DNA of 64,000 nt from Cavia porcellus (lineage: Eukaryota; Chordata; Mammalia; Rodentia; Caviidae), in NCBI RefSeq assembly GCF_034190915.1, contig NW_026947502.1, positions 4,820,785-4,884,784 of the forward strand, in the 5' to 3' direction. This document shows positions 56,440 to 64,000 of the stretch, in pieces (position 1 is the stretch's first letter; every line of letters starts with the position of its first letter). The translations under genes and the position numbers were made by a program. Below the pieces are notes generated by a model, which saw nothing but the letters and a program-made list of their open reading frames with translations, did not search any database and was not told the DNA's origin.

Positions 56440-57310
56440 ATGCAATTTTTTGGGGATTCCAGATGTTACCTATGTTCTAAATATTACATATAAATGGAAT
56501 CACAGCGTGCATAATCTTTTATATCTGGCTTCTTTCATTTCGTGTAAACTGTTTTTGTAAGGTCCATTCATTTGGTGGTATAGATCAACATTTCCCTCAC
56601 ATGGCTGAATAATAGATATATTACCATTTATCCATCCAACAACTCAAGACCATCTGGAGTGACTTTTTAGCTAGTTTAATGTTGCTATGAACATCTAAGT
56701 GTACAAATTTTTGTGCATGTTTTCATTTCTCTTGGGTACACACCTACGAGTACAAAGCTGGGTCATAAGATGTTATGGTTTATATCCATACGTCTGTCCA
56801 AGAGCTCATGTCCTCACAAATGGGGCTTTTGGAAGGTGTATGCGTTACTGGAGCGTTATAGGTGACTGCTGTTGGGAGGTGGGCTCTGATCAGGAAAGAC
56901 AGGAAACCTTTGGGTGACCTGGATGGGTCTATCTATTTCCCTAGCGCTTTCCTTCACTCTCTCTTGGTTCCCTGGCTGCTGTGAGGTGAGCAGCTATTTC
57001 TCTGACATGTATGCCCCTCTGCTATGCCCCTCTGGGCAAAAGACACCTCCATTCCTTTACATCGCCAAGTGGCGGGCATTGTGTCTCAGCAATGAACAAA
57101 GTGCCTAAGACCTAAGGTAATTCTGTTTAACTTGTGGCAGAACTACCAAATTGTATTCTAAAGCAGCTATACTAGTTTACATTCCTACCAACGCTATACA
57201 CAGAAATCCCTATCTTTCTAGATTTTCACTATCATTTATTATAGTCTCAGCTTTTCAGTATAGCCGAGTCTCAGAAAGTTTTAAAAATCTTACTGGCTGA
57301 AAACATAAGT
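56440..57310 (-). mobile_element. Old LINE-1 fragment interrupted by an LTR
   Basis: The plus strand reads as the complement of L1 ORF2: TATATCTGGCTTCTTTCATT, GGCTGAATAATAGATATATT, CATTTCTCTTGGGTACACAC and, after the insertion, CAGAACTACCAAATTGTATT, TTTACATTCCTACCAACG. The two halves join in correct L1 order once about 350 bp is removed. It is co-oriented with AFF4. Confidence 0.65.
56766..57115 (+). mobile_element. MaLR-like LTR nested in L1
   Basis: TGTTATGGTTTATATCC, AAGAGCTCATGTCCTCACAA, TTGGGAGGTGGG and CTGTGAGGTGAGCAGC follow the general layout of MaLR LTRs. TAAGA occurs at both borders as a possible 5-bp target-site duplication. Confidence 0.45.
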
Positions 57311-57756
57311 GGCAGATCTACCTATTATTGATACAACTTTCATAGCTACATCAAAGTTTCCCTATTGCTTCAAATACTAGGGCACATGAATACAAATACT
57401 CTGTTAGAAAAGTCTGCTCCCCTGCATGAATGAGGGCCAAATGAAGAAATGAGAAAACACTATCTACAACCCTTACTGCCTTGGACTACATCGCCTCTTA
57501 GTTCCACCTGCTTTGTCTTCAGGAATCGCCCTGGCACTTTATTAAAACCATGTTTCAAAAATCATAATCAAGTTTAATGCTGTTATGTACTTTATAAAAT
57601 CAAAGACTGACTCACAGATACATAAAAACTCTGCAGTAGTAAATGCTAATGAGACATGGGGAGGAGGAAAATATAGGGCACTTCTTTTTGTTTTTGAGGA
57701 AGAATTACAAGTTACATATACATAGTAAGAAATTTAAGCAGAATAAGAAGGATTTT

Positions 57757-57880
57757 ATATTTTATTATTTTATTTTTGAGATGACATCTGGCTACGCTGT
57801 CCAGGCTGGCCTCAAATTTTCAATTGTCTTGCCTCAGTTCCCAAGTATTTGGAATTACTGGCAAATACCACAGAGTTTTG
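57757..57880 (-). mobile_element. Old B1-type SINE
   Basis: TTTTTGAGATGACATCTGGC to ATACCACAGAG. Confidence 0.65.
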
Positions 57881-58535
57881 CATGTCTGTAACACTGTTAC
57901 CCTTAAATCTTAGATATTCACGAGTTTTCTGATTTCCTGGGTTTACAAAAAGCTAACCTTAAATATATACCAGCATCTGTCTCTAAGTGCCTACGGCGCT
58001 CGGCAATACCTCAGAAGGCCACACACGATGGACAAGTGTCTACCACTAGCTAAGCTCGCATCCCCAGCAGATGCTTTTAGTTCTGAACTTTAAAGGAAAA
58101 AAGCTATGCACAACTGTGTGCAGTGGGTGGATGAAATTCTCAAAGAGTGTATCAAAATTGTGAGTTAATTATATTCAGCTGGATTCTAACCACTAATCTT
58201 TAAAATGTGACTTGTCTGGGTATAAATAGAAGAGAATGGTAGGGGTTGTATCCCAACTAGAACTGCACACAACCACATTTTTAAGAATGCTGCAAATGCA
58301 AATTTACAGCCTTTCTTGCACGCCCACGTCTACCCTGGCCATCACATATTGTCAACAGAGATGACTGGCTCATTTCTTATTTAGTTAAAAATTACTCTGC
58401 TTTACTGAAAGAGCACAGAACTCTCCAAGGGCCTGCTCTATATGTACTCTCAATCAGGCTTTGGACTCATCCCGCTATTTTCTAACTCAAGACTTACTGA
58501 GCATTTCAGATAGAAATGTTTAAAAATGAAAAAAA
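57880..58535 (-). other. AFF4: AFF4 intron without recognised repeats
   Basis: No element or coding signal that I can name. Confidence 0.45.
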
Positions 58536-58540
58536 TCAGC

Positions 58541-59709
<1,169 letters not shown>

Positions 59710-59956
59710 TCAAGGTAAAGGAAAAAATAATGCCTAATGTAACAACATTTTGTTTTTAAAGGTTCTGACAGGACTAAAGCATAGGGTGAGAGACTTTTAG
59801 CTCTAATTACTTGAATTAGAAGATAAGCTTACTTTTATATTTGGCCTTTAAATAGCAAACAATCTTATCAGGAATCTAATTTGAAAGGCATTATCATGAA
59901 TGACCATATAATATTTTTAATTCTAGAAAGTACACATTGGAAGTTTCAAAGGATTT

Positions 59957-60070
59957 TTTTTTTTTTTTTTTTTTTTTTGTCTTTTTCATTTTTATCAGTA
60001 CCGGGGATCGAACTCACGACCGCCTGCTTGCAAGGCAGGTGCTTATGCCGCTGAGCTAAATCCCCAGCCC
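59957..60070 (-). mobile_element. ID-like SINE, young-looking
   Basis: T-run, then TATCAGTACCGGGGATCGAA and GCCGCTGAGCTAAATCCCC; flanked by TTTCAAAGGA and TGCAAAGGAG. Confidence 0.92.
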
Positions 60071-60169
60071 CTGCAAAGGAGATTTTTAACCTCGTCTCTC
60101 TTACTGGAGACTGAACCCAGTGTTTTGGCACTGGCTTATATCACTAGCCCTTTTCTTTCTTTTTTGCTT

Positions 60170-60288
60170 TATTTTGTGGCAGGGTCTTGCTAAGTCACTA
60201 AGCTGTCCAGACTGGGCTTGAATTTGCAACTGTCTGCCTCAGGCTTCCAAAGCACTGGTATTACAAGTGTGTGTCACCATAACTAGAA
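60170..60288 (-). mobile_element. Old B1-type SINE
   Basis: GGCAGGGTCTTGCTAAGTCA to TGTGTCACCATAAC. Confidence 0.68.
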
Positions 60289-60419
60289 AAAAAGACCTTC
60301 AAACCACATTTTAAGCTACAATAATATTATAATATGTAAGACTTGTTTTGTCCACAATAACAATGTTACATGAATTGCTATGTAGACACAAAAGACCAGA
60401 TCAAAGAAATCTAATATTT

Positions 60420-60490
60420 GGGGTTGGGGATGGAACTCAGAGGCAAAGTATTTGCTTAGTATGAGTGAAGCCCTGGGTTCATACAAATGA
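60420..60490 (+). mobile_element. Old ID-like SINE
   Basis: GGGGATGGAACTCAGAGGCA and AGCCCTGGGTTCATAC. Confidence 0.65.
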
Positions 60491-60672
60491 TGAGCACGCC
60501 TCCCAACTCCAGTATTTTAGTGACCCATGAAATGACCTTAAGTGGTTACTAATCTAGGAAAACTGTTCAAAAAAGATAATCAAGTATTTAGGTTTGTTTA
60601 GGATATACAACTCAATAGCCTTGTGTCAAGTGTGTAACCTTTCTTCAGCTTTTACATCTGAAGGAGGTTTCA

Positions 60673-61044
<372 letters not shown>

Positions 61045-61304
61045 CTAAATAAGTTTCTAATGTGCTACTTGCTAATACTCTCATTTTCAAAACAGTCTGA
61101 GGTCTACTTTACATATCATAAATTCACCTAGTTTACGTGTCTAATTTAATGATTTTTAAAAACCTAGTTTTTTAAGCATAAACTTACAAAATTTTAAAAC
61201 TACTAACACAATCGCCAATATTTACAAGGTCTCTTACTACATCATTAATAATGTTAATCAATCAGGCTGACCTTACTCCTTCAAGTAAAACAAATGATGC
61301 TCAC

Positions 61305-61342
61305 CTTCCTGGTGTACTTCTTGGCATCGTTTTATCACAATC
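61305..61342 (-). CDS. AFF4: AFF4 38-nt exon: DCDKTMPRSTPG
   Basis: A short exon between ATTTTAG and GGAAG|GTGAGC. It encodes DCDKTMPRSTPG and two bases of Ser, in frame with both neighbours. It is too short to stand out as an open frame and was found by splice sites and AFF4 homology. Confidence 0.92.
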
Positions 61343-61600
61343 CTAAAATTAAAAAGCATAGAAAGGAACTCTGTGTGAATAAATAGTACTCTTTGTTTAA
61401 TGTGGACAGTATCTGAACTTTCTTAATTATAAAAACTGCTAATGTACGCATGGAGAATTGTAACATTTCAGTGTTTAAGAAGCTTATAAAAAGAACTTAT
61501 CTCTAACAACTGGCTCTTCAATGTTACTATTTAATTACAATTTTTATAAGTAAAATGAAAACAATATTGTATGACATGGGAAATTATGCAGTAGACATAC

Positions 61601-61655
61601 CTGTTCCCCATCACTGTCTTCACTGCTGCTTAGTTTTAAGTCATCTTTTAACATA
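61601..61655 (-). CDS. AFF4: AFF4 exon: MLKDDLKLSSSEDSDGEQ (most upstream exon in window)
   Basis: This exon lies between TCTCTAG and AACAG|GTATGT. Its first T completes a codon from an exon outside the window (probably Ser), then MLKDDLKLSSSEDSDGEQ follows. I see no further AFF4 exon between 61656 and 64000, so roughly the first 380 residues (including the P-TEFb and ELL contacts) are off the right edge. Confidence 0.92.
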
Positions 61656-62468
61656 CTAGAGAAAAAAAAGGCAGAAAGGATTATTTTTGGAACAGATTCA
61701 CTATAGGATGCCAAAGTATTAATACCTATCAGTAATACTAGAAATAATCACTTTGATGGCCAAAGATTTAATTGAAAAACAAATTCACAAACAGAAAACC
61801 AAAAAAAGAATTCAATCATTTCATAAGCTCTAAATGGTCATGGGTGAAATAGTCACCTTTCTTTTCCAAATAAACATAAGCTATTTCCCATAAATTTCCT
61901 ATTCATTTTAATATTATCAACTTTTCTCTAAATGCACGCATATACCACTGTATCACTATTAAAACAAATTAACAGTCAACACAATAGTCTGAAAAAGAAA
62001 ATAACTCCTAAATAAAGCAAGATAAAATGTAAGCATCAAGTGATTCTCTGTTCTGAGAGATTTGTATTGCCATTGGCAATGGGGTAATAGTGAAAAGCAG
62101 AGAACACAATTTCCTAACTAAATAAATGCCTTAGTATAAAGGAAAAGTGATTTTTGTAAACAGGAAAAAATGACCAAATATACATTTTTAAATCTCCAGG
62201 CTCCAAGTCTTCCTTCATCAAATTTCAAATTGGTTTTTAAAAATACACATAAATATCATAGGCTGATATTTTCTGCAATTTGTTTTGAAAAATAAAATTA
62301 AGGATTGAAAATTTCCTTAAAGTCATAAAATCAAAACCATTAAACCTTAAATCTGCATTACAATCTGTAAAACATTCTGTCTTTTTATGAAAGAAAAAAA
62401 ATTAGTACAAAGGAAAACTAACTGCAGTAGAAAGATGTTTAACTTCTCATTACCAGTACATTCTATTC

Positions 62469-62586
62469 TTTTTTTTTTTTTTTTTTTTTTTTTGTCTTTT
62501 TCTTTTTTATCGGTACCGGGGATCGAACTCACGACTGCCTGCTTGCAAGGCAGACGCTTATGCCGCTGAGCTAAATCCCCAGCCCC
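62469..62586 (-). mobile_element. ID-like SINE, very young-looking
   Basis: Consensus-like: TATCGGTACCGGGGATCGAA and GCCGCTGAGCTAAATCCCC; flanked by CAGTACATTCTATTCTTT on both sides (about 62455 and 62586), an 18-bp perfect duplication. Confidence 0.96.
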
Positions 62587-62765
62587 CAGTACATTCTATT
62601 CTTTCTTTTAAAAATTTTTAAGTTTCCAATCACTGGGACGGAAGTCTTCTTTTCCTAGTAACTACTTGTACTTTCCTCTCAAAGTTCAATTTGCTTTTCT
62701 AAGTTTGACTTAAAGTTCAAATTATTACACAAAATATCCCCTTGAAATAAAATAACTATACAATT

Positions 62766-62835
62766 TTTTTCTAGTACCAGAAATCAAACTCAGAACCTTG
62801 CCCAGTCAGGTGCTGTGCTATACATACCCAGCCTA
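62766..62835 (-). mobile_element. Truncated ID-like SINE
   Basis: TAGTACCAGAAATCAAACTC and GGTGCTGTGCTATACATACC. Confidence 0.65.
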
Positions 62836-62919
62836 AATAACCGTATGATTATACAATAATGGAAAGTACTGTAAGACTGGCATAAAGGGAACACAGAAAA
62901 AAGGAGCTTTGCCTTTGGT

Positions 62920-63054
62920 GCTTTTTTGAGACAGTGTCTCACTATGTGAGTTCAGGGTGGCCTTGAAGTCACTATGGAACCTGAAATGTCTTGAAACTCA
63001 TGACAAGCCTCTTTACTCAGCCTCCTAAGTGCTGGTGTGGGCCATCACACCTGG
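62920..63054 (-). mobile_element. Diverged B1-type SINE
   Basis: TTTTTTGAGACAGTGTCTCA to GGGCCATCACACCTGG. Confidence 0.75.
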
Positions 63055-63365
63055 ACAGATTTCTGTTTTGGAGAAGACCTTAGATCACCTTTATAAATGA
63101 CTTTCTCTAAAGACGTTTACTCATTCTGAATTCCCTCAGCCCTTATGATTTAACAATGGCAGCTCAATGAACCTGTTTACATGTATGAATACAATATGTC
63201 AAAGCTTTTACTAGGCTGTTCAGTGTCGTACATTCTGTTGTTCCCTCAGCAACCAAGTGAGACCATGGTAATCATGCATCAGTTCTTTGATACAAATATG
63301 GTAAAAAAGTGTAATTTGAATTCTTTAGCAGCTTAGGAGAAAGGTGCTTCCCCCCCCCCCCACAC

Positions 63366-63440
63366 ACAGGTTTTTTTGCTTTTGAGGTGCAGGGGTATGA
63401 AGCTAGGACCTTGTACATCCTAGGCAATTCCTCAGCGCAG
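63366..63440 (-). mobile_element. Old ID-like SINE
   Basis: AGGGGTATGAAGCTAGGACC and CTAGGCAATTCCTCAGCG; preceded by a C-run at 63350-63361. Confidence 0.5.
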
Positions 63441-63871
63441 CAAGAAGCTGCCTCCGTTCACGTATTTTCATTCTCACTTAGTCCTCCCTCCCTTGTTTAG
63501 CTGCAGAGAATACCAGATAGGGATAATGAGCAGAATTTGTGGTTATGGCATGAAAAATTGGCACTGTGGCACAGGACTTTGTGGTCAGTCCGTGTTTGTA
63601 CCACCTGACAGTTACATCCATCATGGGAAACTGGCACTGAGCAACTCTTACTTCCCCTTTCCCTCTTCTGCCTCTTTCTTCCCTCTAGTCATTATTTCTT
63701 TAGAATTTGTTTTAAAAGCTGAGTTAACTTGTGGTCTCAAGAATTCACAAACTCACTTCTTAAACTAGAATTTACAACCATCCAATACACTATCCTGTTA
63801 CTTTTTATTATTATTATTATTTTTTGTAGTGCTGGGAATGGAACCCAGGCAACACAAATTATACATTCAGC

Positions 63872-63985
63872 CCTTTTTCATTTTGAGACAAGGTCTCACT
63901 AAGTAGCCCTGATGAGCCTCAGAGTTGTGATCTTTTTGTATCAGTCTCCCAAATAACTAGGATTTACAGGTAAGAGGCTCTCAAG
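63872..63985 (-). mobile_element. Old B1-type SINE at right edge
   Basis: TTTCATTTTGAGACAAGGTC to ACTAGGATTTACAGG; preceded by an old ID-like fragment at 63822-63870. Confidence 0.6.
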
Positions 63986-64000
63986 TTCAAGCCTAGCCTG

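Larger units (their letters stand above)
61656..64000 (-). other. AFF4: AFF4 intron (partial), with SINEs
   Basis: I see no splice-flanked AFF4 coding block here. The sequence is AT-rich and holds minus-strand ID-like and B1-type elements from about 62.47 kb on. An open frame at 63493-63768 (+) has no recognisable relative. Confidence 0.6.

Noticed and set aside
61656..64000. Search for an upstream AFF4 exon
   Set aside because: No splice-flanked block encoding the expected upstream AFF4 residues was found; the intron apparently runs past the window.

Overview
This is mammalian nuclear DNA, almost certainly from a rodent. It has split genes with GT-AG introns, CpG-rich promoters and very dense SINEs of two kinds: 7SL-derived B1-type elements that carry the internal duplication typical of rodent B1, and short tRNA-derived ID-like elements with A and B boxes. 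Several UQCRQ residues are also rodent-like. The ID-like consensus (box A followed by GGCATAAGCGCCTGCC, ending in TGGTACC plus an A-rich tail) reminds me of castorimorph rodents (kangaroo rat, pocket mouse, gopher or beaver), but I could not check this and hold it weakly.

The four recognised genes keep the order and orientation of human 5q31.1: GDF9 (minus), UQCRQ (plus), LEAP2 (plus) and AFF4 (minus, 3' part only). GDF9 is complete in two coding exons (22436-23361 and 24051-24444, 439 aa). UQCRQ is complete in two coding exons (27026-27179 and 27844-27938, 82 aa) behind a CpG-rich promoter full of ETS/GABP motifs. LEAP2 is complete in three coding exons (32875-33530, 77 aa) behind a TATA box. 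AFF4 occupies the right half: a 5.4 kb 3' UTR (about 34.47-39.91 kb) and fourteen coding exons from 39910 to 61655, which encode about the last 784 residues. Its N-terminal exons lie beyond the right edge.

The left 22 kb has no gene I recognise. It holds SINEs, several LINE-1 ORF2-derived stretches (15.1-21.2 kb is a nested pile), a probable solo LTR (11.5-12.0 kb), old MIRs, and a SINE-poor stretch of unknown content at about 3.4-6.8 kb. The AFF4 introns hold a further large L1 (43.7-46.8 kb, antisense to the gene), an L1 3' end (41.2-41.4 kb), an LTR nested inside an older L1 (56.4-57.3 kb) and a likely endogenous retrovirus remnant (53.8-54.4 kb).

The four genes share no pathway. GDF9 is an oocyte growth factor, UQCRQ a respiratory complex III subunit, LEAP2 a secreted liver/gut peptide that acts at the ghrelin receptor, and AFF4 the scaffold of the super elongation complex. 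I saw no new multi-gene system. The observations most worth following are an extra cysteine and extreme GC enrichment in GDF9, a duplicated AFF4 splice-acceptor/exon start inside an AFF4 intron, and a pure poly(A) insertion flanked by a 15-nt target-site duplication.
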